DNA of 57,940 nucleotides from Winogradskya humida (GCF_016862215.1 NZ_BOMN01000061.1:1-57940), one strand, 5' to 3'; positions 9,309-17,622 are shown, counted from the first letter of the stretch. Numbers and translations: made by a program. The notes: generated by a model not told the origin, from the sequence alone.

Positions 9309-10193
9309 ATGAGTTCGCCCTTCGGATTGAACGTGCCCGCGGGGGCGTACGACGCCTTCCTGCCCGGCGCCCTGGAACGGGCCCGCACCCAGCGCGCCTG
9401 GACACCCGCCGACGGCCCGATGCCGGCGATGTACCTCAGCCACGGCGCCCCGCCGCTCTTCGACGACGGCCCCTGGCTCGCTCAGCTCCTCGACTGGGCG
9501 CAGTCACTGCCCAAGCCCAAGAGCATCCTGATCGTCTCGGCCCACTGGGAAACCGCGCCGCTGATGCTGTCGGCCACCGCCGCGAGGACCCCGCTGGTGT
9601 ACGACTTCGGCGGCTTCGACCGCCGCTACTACGAGATGCGGTACGAGACCCCCGACGCGAGCGCCCTCGCCCGCCGGGTAGCAGCGGTCATGCCGGACTC
9701 CGAACCGGTCTACCAGCACCCGCGCCGCGGCCTCGACCACGGCGCCTGGGTCCCGTTGATGGCTATGTACCCGCTCGGCGACGTCCCCGTCCTGCAGATG
9801 AGCATGCCCACCCACGACCCGGCCCGGCTGATGGAGATCGGTTCCCGGCTGCGGTCGCTGCGCGCGGAGGGCGTACTGGTCATCGGCTCCGGCTTCATGG
9901 TCCACGGCCTGCCGTTCCTCACCCGCGCCATGGTCCAGCACGGCGAGATCCCCGCCTGGTCCGCGGACTTCGACGCCTGGGCCGCCGACGCCCTCGGCCG
10001 CGGCGACATCGACGAACTCGCCGCCTACCAGGACCGGGCCCCGGGCATGCCCTACGCCCACCCCACCCCGGACCACTACACGCCGCTCTTCGTCACGCTC
10101 GGCGCCTCGGCCGATCCCACGAGCCCGGTGAAGACGGCGATCGAGGGCTACATGCTCGGCTTCTCCAAGCGCTCGTTCCAGACAATCGGCTGA
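9309..10193 (+). CDS. DODA-type extradiol aromatic ring-opening dioxygenase
   Basis: Class III extradiol dioxygenase-like protein (LigB superfamily, YgiD/4,5-DOPA dioxygenase group) of 294 residues, the usual family size. Conserved metal-site and catalytic histidines are visible in LSHGAPP (His45), SAHWET (His79) and LDHGAW (His144). A further histidine lies in GSGFMVHG. The enzyme is expected to open catechol rings or act on quinone-derived phenols in the cytoplasm. The codons GTG and ATG are adjacent at 9306 and 9309; ATG is preferred because AGGAG ends 7 nt before it. A candidate MarR-type operator overlaps the leader, suggesting induction by phenolics. Confidence 0.88.
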   Translation: MSSPFGLNVPAGAYDAFLPGALERARTQRAWTPADGPMPAMYLSHGAPPLFDDGPWLAQLLDWAQSLPKPKSILIVSAHWETAPLMLSATAARTPLVYDFGGFDRRYYEMRYETPDASALARRVAAVMPDSEPVYQHPRRGLDHGAWVPLMAMYPLGDVPVLQMSMPTHDPARLMEIGSRLRSLRAEGVLVIGSGFMVHGLPFLTRAMVQHGEIPAWSADFDAWAADALGRGDIDELAAYQDRAPGMPYAHPTPDHYTPLFVTLGASADPTSPVKTAIEGYMLGFSKRSFQTIG

Positions 10194-10302
10194 TTGCGGT
10201 TCGGCCTCGAAAACCGGCCGGCGCCGGTCGCGGGGCATTGAACGTTGTGCGCGGTCCTTACGCTTTCAGACAGTAGTTCGGACTGTCCCGGAAGGATCCG
10301 CC

Positions 10303-11538
10303 ATGCGCCGGTTCATGCTTGCCGCATCGGCCGCCGCCATCGCCGTTGCCGGTCTGGCCGCGCCGGCTCTTGGTCCGGCGGCGCCGGCCCGCGCCGCGGA
10401 TCCCGTTCTGCTCGCGGGGAAGTCGTGGACGGTCGAGGCCACCCCGGGCAGCGGGTTCACCGCCGAGGTGACGGTGCGCAACAACGGCACGGAGGTTGTG
10501 CACGGCGTCGCGCTCTCGCTGTACACCGATCATCCGATCGAGCCGGCCACCTCAGCGGAGAACTGCCGCTATCACGCCGGCGAGCTGGGCACGGCGGTCG
10601 TGGGGGCCTGCCTGTTCGTGCAGGACCTGCTGCCCGGCGAGAGCTACCAGGCGAGCATTCCTTACATGCTGCGCGCCGACACCTATGCGCCGTCGCGTTA
10701 CGTCGGCCAGTTCTCGTGGTCGCCCCTGGACGGCTTCGACGCCGACGAGCACGGCACGCCCGGCACCGGCGCCCCGCTCACCCTCGACGCGTTGCCCTCG
10801 GGTGACTTCGCCACGAGCGCTTTCAGCGACTTCGATGTTGCCGTCGCCGGCAAGCAGGGCGCCGACATCACCGCGATCGGCACCCGGGTCTCCGGCGCGG
10901 CCGGCACGACCGTGGACGCGACGGTGAGCCTGCGCAACAACGGCCCGGCGGTCCTCGGCGGCTCCCGCGGCGGCAATTCCGCGAGCGTCGCCGTCATCAC
11001 CGTTCCCGCCGGGGCCGCCGTCGTGACGGTCCCGGACGACTGCGGCAAGGACGACGGCACCTATCTCTGTGACACCGGCACCCTGCTCGCCGTGGGCCAG
11101 ACCGTGAGCTGGACGTTCGGCCTGCGCATCGCCAGGTTCACGCCGGATGCGACCGGCTCCGTCGAGGCCAACCCGGCGTGCTCGTGCCAGCGTTTCGCCG
11201 CCGACCTCGACAGGTCGAACGACAAAGCCTCGATCGTGCTCAACCCGGGCGCCGCTCCGAGCCCCAGCCCGAGCCCCAGCCCGAGCCCCAGCCCTAGCCC
11301 GAGCCCCAGCGAGACCCCCAGCCCGACGCCGCCGACCACGTCTCCTACCCCGGTCGCCACCGAAACCACCTCGACTCCCGCCGTGGTAGTCGCCGGAGAC
11401 CCGGGTGGCACGGGCGGAGGCCTTCCCCTCACCGGGCCGGTGGCAGCACTGATCGGTGGCGGCGGCACCCTGCTCGTAGTGGTCGGCATCTTCGCCTTCA
11501 TGGTGGCCCGCCGCCGCCGGACAACCTTCCAGGCCTGA
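10303..11538 (+). CDS. LPXTG-anchored surface protein with DUF11-like repeats
   Basis: Secreted protein of 411 residues. A signal peptide covers about 1-31 with cleavage after AARA-like residues. Two beta-rich DUF11/CARDB-like modules follow (about 33-165 and 170-310), each containing the pattern VTVRNNG or VSLRNNG. A Pro-Ser linker leads to a classical sortase signal: LPLTG at 374-378, a hydrophobic helix and a terminal RRRR tail. It should be covalently attached to peptidoglycan by a class E/F-type sortase, which is not in this window. GGAAGG precedes the ATG. An adhesive or structural role is inferred. Confidence 0.87.
   Translation: MRRFMLAASAAAIAVAGLAAPALGPAAPARAADPVLLAGKSWTVEATPGSGFTAEVTVRNNGTEVVHGVALSLYTDHPIEPATSAENCRYHAGELGTAVVGACLFVQDLLPGESYQASIPYMLRADTYAPSRYVGQFSWSPLDGFDADEHGTPGTGAPLTLDALPSGDFATSAFSDFDVAVAGKQGADITAIGTRVSGAAGTTVDATVSLRNNGPAVLGGSRGGNSASVAVITVPAGAAVVTVPDDCGKDDGTYLCDTGTLLAVGQTVSWTFGLRIARFTPDATGSVEANPACSCQRFAADLDRSNDKASIVLNPGAAPSPSPSPSPSPSPSPSPSETPSPTPPTTSPTPVATETTSTPAVVVAGDPGGTGGGLPLTGPVAALIGGGGTLLVVVGIFAFMVARRRRTTFQA
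11258..11311 (+). repeat. 12-bp microsatellite encoding the Pro-Ser wall-spanning linker
   Basis: The 12-bp unit CGAGCCCCAGCC is repeated about four and a half times, with one shortened copy, inside the LPXTG protein gene. It encodes (Pro-Ser)n. Such linkers carry surface domains through the wall, and the unit could vary in copy number by slippage. Confidence 0.85.
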
Positions 11539-11569
11539 CCCGCCGCCGGACAACCTTCCAGGTCTGACC
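11512..11569 (+). repeat. 29-bp tandem duplication across a gene's stop codon
   Basis: The 29-nt segment 11512-11540, which encodes the last residues and the stop of the LPXTG protein, is repeated at 11541-11569 with a single C-to-T difference. The second copy lies outside the gene and looks like a recent slippage duplication. Confidence 0.85.
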
Positions 11570-11649
11570 CCGGTCCGCCGGCGACCCCGCCGGCTGACCC
11601 CTATGGGGTGATACCTCGGTCAGGAAGCCGACTGTGGGCGGCATTCCCC

Positions 11650-11673
11650 CGCCTGGGCTCGTGTACCCAGGCG
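11650..11673 (+). promoter_or_regulatory. Hairpin next to the ribosome binding site of the EACC1-like gene
   Basis: CGCCTGGG and CCCAGGCG form a perfect 8-bp stem with an 8-nt loop. The last base of the stem is also the first base of the purine-rich GAGGGAGG ribosome binding site at about 11673-11680. The structure could modulate translation or end upstream transcription; there is no U tract. Confidence 0.45.
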
Positions 11674-11686
11674 AGGGAGGCCATCC

Positions 11687-12031
11687 ATGACTATGACTTT
11701 GCAGATCACGGTCGAGGGCGACGACGGCGACGAACGCGGGACCCCGTCGCTGCACCGCTGGTACCAGGACGACCCCACCGTCGTCGCCATCGCCGCCACC
11801 ACTCTGATCCAGGACGCCCGCGGCCCGGCCGGCGTCGACATCATCGAAGCCACCGTCACCGACGCGATCGGGGCGGGCACCCTGCTCATCTCGTTCCTGC
11901 AGTGGCGCGCCGCCCGCCGCAGCCGCATCCGCACCATGGCCAAACTCCGCCACGGCACCCGCGTCTACCTGGTCCGCGACGACTCCCCCGAGTCAGTCGG
12001 CGAAATCGTCCGCGACCTCAGTGAACACTAA
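11687..12031 (+). CDS. EACC1-like (effector-associated constant component 1) protein
   Basis: Small protein of 114 residues. It has an N-terminal beta strand (MTLQITVEG), a Trp-containing helix (LHRWYQDD), a Gly-rich segment followed by a hydrophobic helix (GAGTLLISFLQW), a basic turn RAARRSR and a final strand with an acidic helix (GTRVYLVRDDSPESVGEIVRDL). This pattern matches the EACC1 family, a small constant component of NTPase-, caspase- or peptidase-linked conflict systems in multicellular bacteria. The assignment is from remembered family features, not a search. No effector, caspase or STAND NTPase is adjacent, so it appears orphaned. The ATG has a strong GAGGGAGG site. Its stop overlaps the convergent dehydrogenase stop by 4 nt. 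Confidence 0.65.
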   Translation: MTMTLQITVEGDDGDERGTPSLHRWYQDDPTVVAIAATTLIQDARGPAGVDIIEATVTDAIGAGTLLISFLQWRAARRSRIRTMAKLRHGTRVYLVRDDSPESVGEIVRDLSEH

Positions 12032-12849
12032 CCCTGGGCTTCGATCGAGACGGGCTCCCATTCGCGCCACTCGGCGAGGCGGGATTCGTAGTCGGCCGTG
12101 GCGATGCCCAGGGGGCCGTTGCCGAAGAAGACCCGCAGCGGCGGGTGCTCGGCGTCGACGATCTTCAGAATCGCCGCACGGGTGGCTTCCGGGTCACCCG
12201 GGGCGGCGACCCGCTTGGCGCGGCTCTCGGCGGCGAGCTCCCGGGTCTTCTCGTACGCCGGGAGCTTCGTCGCGTGCTGCGCCGACGAGCCACCCCAGTC
12301 GGTGCTGTACCCACCGGGCTCGACCAGGGTGACCTTGATGTCGAAGAGCCCGACCTCCGCGGCGAGCGCCTGGCTGAAGCCTTCGAGCGCCCACTTGGAG
12401 GAGTTGTAGATGCCGATGTTCGCGAAGGCGGAGATGCCGCCGATCGAGGACACCTGGATGATGTTGCCGCCGCCCCCGTCACGCAGGAACGGCAGCGCCG
12501 CCTGGGTGACCCAGAGCGCGCCGAAGACGTTCGTCTCGAACTGGGCGCGGGCCTCGGCCTCGCTGATCTCCTCGATCATGCCGAACTGCCCGTAGCCCGC
12601 GTTGTTGACGATCACGTCGAGCGTCCCGAAGTGCTCGTGCGCCCGCGCGACCGCGGCGTAGACGGCGTCCCGGTCGGTGACGTCGAGCGCGATCGGGAGA
12701 ATCTTGTCGCCGTACGTGGCGGCGAGGTCGGCGAGCGAGGCGGTGTCGCGGGCGGTCGCGGCGACGCGGTCGCCCCGGTCGAGCGCGGCGATGGCCCACT
12801 CGCGGCCGAAGCCGCGCGAGGTGCCGGTGATGAACCAGGTCCTGGCCAT
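12028..12849 (-). CDS. Short-chain dehydrogenase/reductase (SDR)
   Basis: Classical SDR of 273 residues. The NAD(P)-binding motif TGTSRGFG is at 8-15, NNAG at 82-85, and the catalytic Ser134 and Tyr148-x3-Lys152 (IYNSSKWA) are present. The proline/glycine pattern after the active site (VEPGGYSTDWGGSS) is typical of the group annotated as oxidoreductases of the 3-oxoacyl-ACP/ketoreductase kind. The ATG at 12849 is preferred over the GTG two codons upstream because AAAGGA lies 7 nt before it. It is monocistronic and converges on the EACC1-like gene. The substrate is unknown. Confidence 0.92.
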   Translation of the reverse strand: MARTWFITGTSRGFGREWAIAALDRGDRVAATARDTASLADLAATYGDKILPIALDVTDRDAVYAAVARAHEHFGTLDVIVNNAGYGQFGMIEEISEAEARAQFETNVFGALWVTQAALPFLRDGGGGNIIQVSSIGGISAFANIGIYNSSKWALEGFSQALAAEVGLFDIKVTLVEPGGYSTDWGGSSAQHATKLPAYEKTRELAAESRAKRVAAPGDPEATRAAILKIVDAEHPPLRVFFGNGPLGIATADYESRLAEWREWEPVSIEAQG

Positions 12850-12867
12850 CTGCACGTCCTTTCTCGT

Positions 12868-12880
12868 GAAGTCTCACTTC
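12868..12880. promoter_or_regulatory. Short inverted repeat upstream of the SDR gene
   Basis: GAAGT-CTC-ACTTC is a perfect 5-bp-arm inverted repeat about 20 nt before the dehydrogenase start. The overlapping GTGA-AGTC-TCAC is also symmetric. It may be an operator; the evidence is weak. Confidence 0.25.
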
Positions 12881-12925
12881 CTTCATATCCCGCCGGGGAC
12901 GCCGTCATGCCCCGAAGGCGCAGTG

Positions 12926-14416
12926 TCAGAGATCTCGCCAGGTCCATCGGCCGCCGAGCAGCGTCCCGGCCACCGGCATCTCCCGGAGCCGCTCCGGGCC
13001 CGCTGCCAGCGGATCTTCGTCGAGGATGACCAGGTCCGCGGTCTCTCCCTCTTTGATGTCGGTACGCCCCCGAGCGCTGGCCGCCATGGCGACGCCGACG
13101 GGCAGGCACTGCTCCGGGTGCCAAGCCTCGCGCCCGCCGCGGCTGCGTGAGGTCGCCGCGGCGATGGCCAGCCACGGGTCCAGCGGGGCCACCGGGGCGT
13201 CCGAGCCGAGCCGCAGCGTCGCACCGGCGGCGTGCAGCGAGCCGTACGCGAACGCCCGCCCGGTCCGCCCCGCCCACAGCGAATCGGCGACGTCCCGGTC
13301 GTCCATCGCGTGTTCGGGTTGCACGCTCGCGACCAGCCCGAGCCGGGCGAACCGGACGAAGTCGTGCTCCCCGACGAGTTGCGCGTGCTCGATCACGCCG
13401 GGCAGGCCGAGGCGCTCGAACACGTCGATGACCTCGCTGTTCGCCCGGTCTCCGATGGCGTGTACGGCCGCCGCGATGCCGTAGCGCGCCGCCGTGCGCA
13501 GCAGGTCCGCCAGCTTCTCCGGGGCGACGGTGGCGACGCCGCACGCGTGCGGGGACAGCGGATCCGCGCCGGGGTACGCCTCCCAGCACAACGCCGTACG
13601 CGTGTTCAGCGACCCGTCCACGATCACCTTCAACCGCCCCATCGTCACCAGGCCGCTCTCACCGCTCTCACTGTGCTCGCCGTCGAGCGGAACACCCGTG
13701 CGCAGCCCGGCGGCGACAGCGGCGTCGAGCCGTCCGGGCCAGACAGACGCCTCGACGCGGAGACTCGTGACGCCGGCCGCGACCCGGGCGGGCCACTCGG
13801 CGGCGTTGTCCGCGTTCTCGAAGTCCACGATCCCGACGACGCCGCGCCGGGCTGCTGCGGATGCGGCTTCGGCGTACGCGTCGAATCCGGGTCTGGTCTC
13901 GTCGAAGTCGTGCAGTGCGGCGATCCACGGCCCTTCCCGCAGCACCCCGGACTCGTCGAGCCGCAGGCCGATGCGGGCGGCGGCACCGGAGCTGAGCCAT
14001 CCGCAGTGCAGGTCACCGCTCACCAGCACGACCGGGGTGTCCCCCGCGACCTCGTCGAGTTCCCGCAGCGTGGGCAAGTCGGGCCAGAGCGCGTCGCGGA
14101 ATCCGTACCCGGTCAGCGCGGTCCCGGCGGGCGGCGGCGACTCCCGCAGCGTCGCCGCGACCAGCGCGAGCACGTCCGCGGCGCTGCCGGTCCCGGAGAG
14201 GTCGAGCCGGCTACGTTGCGTGACCCATTGGGTGAAATGGACGTGTTCATCCCACAGCCCGGGGCCGACAAACCGCCCGTCGAGGTCGACGGTCTCCGCG
14301 TCGCCGGGCTCGAGGGCGCCCTTGAGTGCGATGCGTACGATCCGGCCGCCGGTCAGGTACACGTCGTAGCGACGGTCGTCGCCGTAGAAGCGCGCGTCGC
14401 GCAGCAGTGTGCTCAC
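12926..14416 (-). CDS. Amidohydrolase family protein (YtcJ-like)
   Basis: Metal-dependent amidohydrolase of 496 residues, close to the size of the YtcJ/NfdA group. It has a beta-sandwich start (ARFYGDD, LTGGRIVRI) and the metal-binding HxH motif in WDEHVHF (58-60). Further features are a VDGSLNTRTA segment, HAIGDRAN with a further metal histidine, and the C-terminal SDAPVAPLDPW aspartate motif. Members hydrolyse N-substituted amides such as N-formylated or N-acylated compounds. The GTG at 14416 is chosen because GGGAAGG lies 7 nt upstream. Only 35 nt separate it from the divergently transcribed sigma factor gene, so the two promoters probably overlap. Confidence 0.9.
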   Translation of the reverse strand: MSTLLRDARFYGDDRRYDVYLTGGRIVRIALKGALEPGDAETVDLDGRFVGPGLWDEHVHFTQWVTQRSRLDLSGTGSAADVLALVAATLRESPPPAGTALTGYGFRDALWPDLPTLRELDEVAGDTPVVLVSGDLHCGWLSSGAAARIGLRLDESGVLREGPWIAALHDFDETRPGFDAYAEAASAAARRGVVGIVDFENADNAAEWPARVAAGVTSLRVEASVWPGRLDAAVAAGLRTGVPLDGEHSESGESGLVTMGRLKVIVDGSLNTRTALCWEAYPGADPLSPHACGVATVAPEKLADLLRTAARYGIAAAVHAIGDRANSEVIDVFERLGLPGVIEHAQLVGEHDFVRFARLGLVASVQPEHAMDDRDVADSLWAGRTGRAFAYGSLHAAGATLRLGSDAPVAPLDPWLAIAAATSRSRGGREAWHPEQCLPVGVAMAASARGRTDIKEGETADLVILDEDPLAAGPERLREMPVAGTLLGGRWTWRDL

Positions 14417-14451
14417 CGCCTTACCTTCCCTCAAAAAAACTTGGAGAACCG

Positions 14452-15006
14452 TTGCACAACGCGCGAACGAAGCCCGTCATAGAGGGTGTGACCTTCGAGC
14501 AATTCGCGACGGCCCGGCTGCCGGCCCTGCTCAGGTACGCGGTTGTCCTCACGGGCGACCGCGAACTGGCCCAGGACGTCGTCCAGGAGGTGCTGGCCCG
14601 TGCCCACGTCAAGTGGCGCCGGATCAGCGATGCGGACTCACCCGAGGCGTACGTCCGCCGGATGGTGCTCAACGAGTATCTGTCCTGGCGGCGTAGCTGG
14701 GCGGCCCGCAACGTGCACGCGGTTGGTGAACGCCTGGCGGACCTGGACGATCTGCGCGGCGGGGTGCACGACCACGCCGACTCCGTCGTCGAGGCCGACG
14801 CCCTCTGGAACAAGCTGGCCACGCTCGGGCGAAAGCAGCGAGCGGTCCTCGTGCTGCGTTACTACGAGCAGCTGGAGGACGAGCAGATCGCTGATCTGCT
14901 CGGCTGCTCGCAGGCAACGGTTCGCAGCCATGCCTCACGGGCGCTCAAAACCCTCCGGCTCTCGTCGGAGCATCAGACCAGGAAATTTGCCGAGGAGAAG
15001 TCGTGA
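14452..15006 (+). CDS. SigE-family ECF RNA polymerase sigma factor
   Basis: ECF sigma factor of about 184 residues. Region 2 runs from FEQFATARLPALLRYA to EAYVRRMVLNEYLSWRR and includes the core-binding helix AQDVVQEVLARAHVKW. Region 4 has the helix-turn-helix QIADLLGCSQATVRSHASRALKTL. This matches the SigE-type subgroup common in Streptomyces and Actinoplanes. A TTG at 14452 has GGAG 5 nt upstream; the alternative GTG at 14488 gives a more usual N-terminus, so the start is uncertain. Its stop overlaps the next gene as GTGA. Together with the anchored protein downstream it looks like a sigma/anti-sigma-like pair. Confidence 0.88.
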   Translation: MHNARTKPVIEGVTFEQFATARLPALLRYAVVLTGDRELAQDVVQEVLARAHVKWRRISDADSPEAYVRRMVLNEYLSWRRSWAARNVHAVGERLADLDDLRGGVHDHADSVVEADALWNKLATLGRKQRAVLVLRYYEQLEDEQIADLLGCSQATVRSHASRALKTLRLSSEHQTRKFAEEKS

Positions 15007-15674
15007 ACGACCACGGAGACCAGCTTCGCGCGGCCTTTCAGACCCGCGAGAACGAGACGCCCGACCCCGCCGCCGTTTTCCAGCGCGTCACGGAGCTGTC
15101 CCGCACCTACAAGCGCCGCCGCCGCGGCCTGCAGGTCACCGGTGGGGCGGTGCTCGGTGCCGGCCTGATCGCCGGCGCCTTCCAGCTCCCGGGGATCATC
15201 CCCGCGAGCCACAACAGCAACTCCAGCATGGTCGCCCCGGCCGGCCCCGGCCTGTCCCCGGCGCCGTCGTTCTCGCCGACCCCGTCCGCGTCGCCCACCC
15301 CGGAGGAATCCCCGGCGTCGTCCGCCGAGGACAAGGCCCGCGACGCGTTCTTCGAGGCCGGCTACGGCTACGACGAGGCGGTCACGCTGGCCAAGCACTG
15401 GAAGATCAGCACCGAGGACATCGGCGAGGCCAAGGTCAAGGCAGGCGAGCTGATCCTGGCCCACAAGAAGCTCCCGGCCGGCGTCAAGCCCGACCCCGCG
15501 GTCGCCGAGTCGATGAAGAACGAGAAGTACGCCGAGGCGTTCTTCAACGCCGGCTACGACTTCGGCGACGCCGCTAAACTGGCCGACACATGGAACCTCA
15601 AGGACAGCTACGACGCCAAGGTCATGGGCGGCAAGAAGATTCTCGCCGGCGAACCGATGCCCTTCCAGCCGTGA
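15003..15674 (+). CDS. Membrane-anchored protein with two C-terminal helical repeats (putative sigma-factor partner)
   Basis: Protein of 223 residues with no family name I recognise. A cytoplasmic N-terminus (about 1-40) ends in the basic KRRRRG. One membrane helix follows at about 45-62, then a Pro/Ser linker (about 75-105). Two similar units of roughly 45 residues end the protein. Unit 1 contains AFFEAGYGYDEAVTLAKHW and ends AHKKLPAG; unit 2 contains AFFNAGYDFGDAAKLADTW and ends AGEPMPF. The position directly behind a sigma factor suggests an anti-sigma-like sensor, but no zinc-binding HxxxCxxC motif is seen. It overlaps both neighbours as GTGA. Confidence 0.75.
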   Translation: MNDHGDQLRAAFQTRENETPDPAAVFQRVTELSRTYKRRRRGLQVTGGAVLGAGLIAGAFQLPGIIPASHNSNSSMVAPAGPGLSPAPSFSPTPSASPTPEESPASSAEDKARDAFFEAGYGYDEAVTLAKHWKISTEDIGEAKVKAGELILAHKKLPAGVKPDPAVAESMKNEKYAEAFFNAGYDFGDAAKLADTWNLKDSYDAKVMGGKKILAGEPMPFQP

Positions 15675-16738
15675 TCCCACCGCTGCACCGGCGCATCGGG
15701 TTCGAGATCGAGCTGATGGCCCCTCCGGGCGTCAGCCGCCGGACCCTCGCCACGGACCTGGCCGCCCGTCACGGCGGCCAGGCCCGGCCGGTGTGGCATC
15801 ACGACAGCGAGCTGTCGATGGTCCCGGGCCTGGTCCGGTTCCTGCACGTGACCCCGGCCTTCGAGGTGACCCGCGCCGACGGTTCCCTGCTCTGCACGCT
15901 GGTCGACGACATCACCCTGGTCAACGGTCTCGACCAGCAGGCGCCCGCCAAGGACGGCTGGTTCCGCATCCTCGGCGACGAGGCCCGCCTGATCCGGCTG
16001 GTCGCCGCGCACAGCGACCCCGGCGGCACCATCGACACCGCGCTGGACAACGCCGCGAAGATCTGGAACCGCGACGTCGACCTCGTCGACGGCGTCTACC
16101 GCCTCGACGACGAGGCCGGCGCGAGCATCGCCATGGCGGCGCCCCTGACCGGCGAGCGCGAACGCCCCTGCGAGATCATCACCCCGCCGCTGGCCGCCGA
16201 TCACGCCGTCACGCTGGAGCACCTGCTGGGCCCGGCCCGCGAGCTCGGCTTCACGATCCCCCAGGAAGCCGCGGTGCACATGCACCTCGACGGCGCCCCG
16301 TTCCACAACCCGGCCACGCTGGCCAATGTCATCCGGCTCTTCGCCTTCTACCGCGAGCCGCTGCGCACCGCACTGCAGACCAACACCAACTCCCGGCGCC
16401 TCGCCCCACTGCCATCCACCCTGGTCAGAGCGGTCTCTTTCGGTACGCCATCCTGGAAGGACCTCAGGTACGCCGCCACCGACGGCGAGCTGACCAAATT
16501 CTTCGACGTCAACATGGTCCAGCTCTTCCGCGAAAACCCGATCCGCGACACCCTCGAGATCCGCATCCTCCCGGGCGCCCTCCACACCGAGGACATCGTC
16601 AACCGCGCCGCCCTGGTCGAACTCCTCCTGGACCGCTGCGAAGACCCGGAGCCGATCCCCGAGGCCCCCACCGATCCTGCCGAAGCCCTCGAAGCCCTCC
16701 TCGAACTGGCAGCCGAAGCCCTCGCCAACCGGCCCTAG
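15671..16738 (+). CDS. Putative amidoligase (ATP-grasp/COOH-NH2 ligase-like)
   Basis: Protein of 355 residues that starts at a GTG overlapping the previous stop (GTGA). The opening RIGFEIELMAP carries the GxExE metal/ATP motif typical of the amidoligase family (gamma-glutamylcysteine synthetase-like fold). AVHMHLDG at about 205-212 and ILPGALHTEDIV near 300 match the later conserved His and Arg/Glu stretches. Predicted members form peptide-type amide bonds, and some act in peptide tagging or cell-wall peptide modification. Here it is the third gene of an operon with a sigma factor and an anchored repeat protein. The family call is fairly strong; the substrate is unknown. Confidence 0.75.
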   Translation: MIPPLHRRIGFEIELMAPPGVSRRTLATDLAARHGGQARPVWHHDSELSMVPGLVRFLHVTPAFEVTRADGSLLCTLVDDITLVNGLDQQAPAKDGWFRILGDEARLIRLVAAHSDPGGTIDTALDNAAKIWNRDVDLVDGVYRLDDEAGASIAMAAPLTGERERPCEIITPPLAADHAVTLEHLLGPARELGFTIPQEAAVHMHLDGAPFHNPATLANVIRLFAFYREPLRTALQTNTNSRRLAPLPSTLVRAVSFGTPSWKDLRYAATDGELTKFFDVNMVQLFRENPIRDTLEIRILPGALHTEDIVNRAALVELLLDRCEDPEPIPEAPTDPAEALEALLELAAEALANRP

Positions 16739-16760
16739 CGTCCTGGCCGAGGTCGGCCGG

Positions 16761-16802
16761 GCCGAGCCGGGCCGAGCCGCCGCGGGGCCGAGCCGCCGCG
16801 GG
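16761..16802. repeat. GC-rich 16-bp tandem repeat
   Basis: GCCGAGCCGCCGCGGG occurs twice in exact tandem (16771-16786, 16787-16802), preceded by a partial copy from 16761. It lies about 20 nt after the amidoligase stop. It can fold strongly and may help end that transcript. Confidence 0.7.
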
Positions 16803-17622
16803 GCTAAATGTTGCGCTGCACAGCGGGATGCGACAACTTTATGCGGCGTTGTTCGTCAAGTATGGGCAATCGCGTCTGACAGCAGAACATGTGTTTCGTG
16901 GCCAGACGTGATTGGGCCGCGCTTGACGCCTGTCGCCGCAGAAGGTTGCGGCGGTGAAGGTTTCGACGCAACTTCGTGTCGTGACTGGATCGTGCCGCCT
17001 TACCACCGACTGCAAACGGAACAAAAGCTCAGGACACCAGGGTCTGTTCGTCGTTGAGGTCGGCGCGAGGCGCAATCCGGGCCCACCGACGACGGACCAG
17101 ACCCTAACCGCGACCGACTGAGCTCCGCTCCCGTAGTGACGGAGCGGGACGGCCGGCTTTCGCGCGACGCCGCGCCCGCGCCCGCGCCCCGATCCAGCCC
17201 CACAGTCTGAGCAGGCGGCATACGAGGCTCCACGCCACACGCGCCCAGCCGGCCCAGGTCGGACGCCACGGCGCGGCACCGCCCCGAGCTGTCCAGGTCG
17301 GACCTCGCCGCGCGGGATGATCCTGAGGAACCAGTGCCGCCGGGGACGGCCGGTAGGCCTCGGCACGGCCCTGTCGACGCAGTTCGGCCCGGACCCGCGA
17401 ACCGGGCAATCCCGGGGGCAGGAACCCACCCTCGTTGCCAGGCGATCTCACCGGGATCAGCTCCTTGCGCACCAGCGAAGAACAGAGGAAAGACGGCGGA
17501 GGCCGACCGGTCTGGCGGAACCGGCCGGCTCGGTCCCGGCCGCATGGGGTACGGCCGGGACAGGTACTGATCACGCCGGTAGAGGCCGACGCCCCTTACC
17601 CCGGGTCGAAAGCCTGTGCGTA

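Noticed and set aside
11258..11311. Repeat array in the LPXTG gene as a CRISPR or mobile element
   Set aside because: It is a 12-nt coding microsatellite for Pro-Ser without spacers.
16839..17429. Minus-strand open frame of 196 codons in the large gap
   Set aside because: The translation is Arg/Pro/Ser-rich without any fold-like pattern or ribosome binding site; it looks like high-GC noise.
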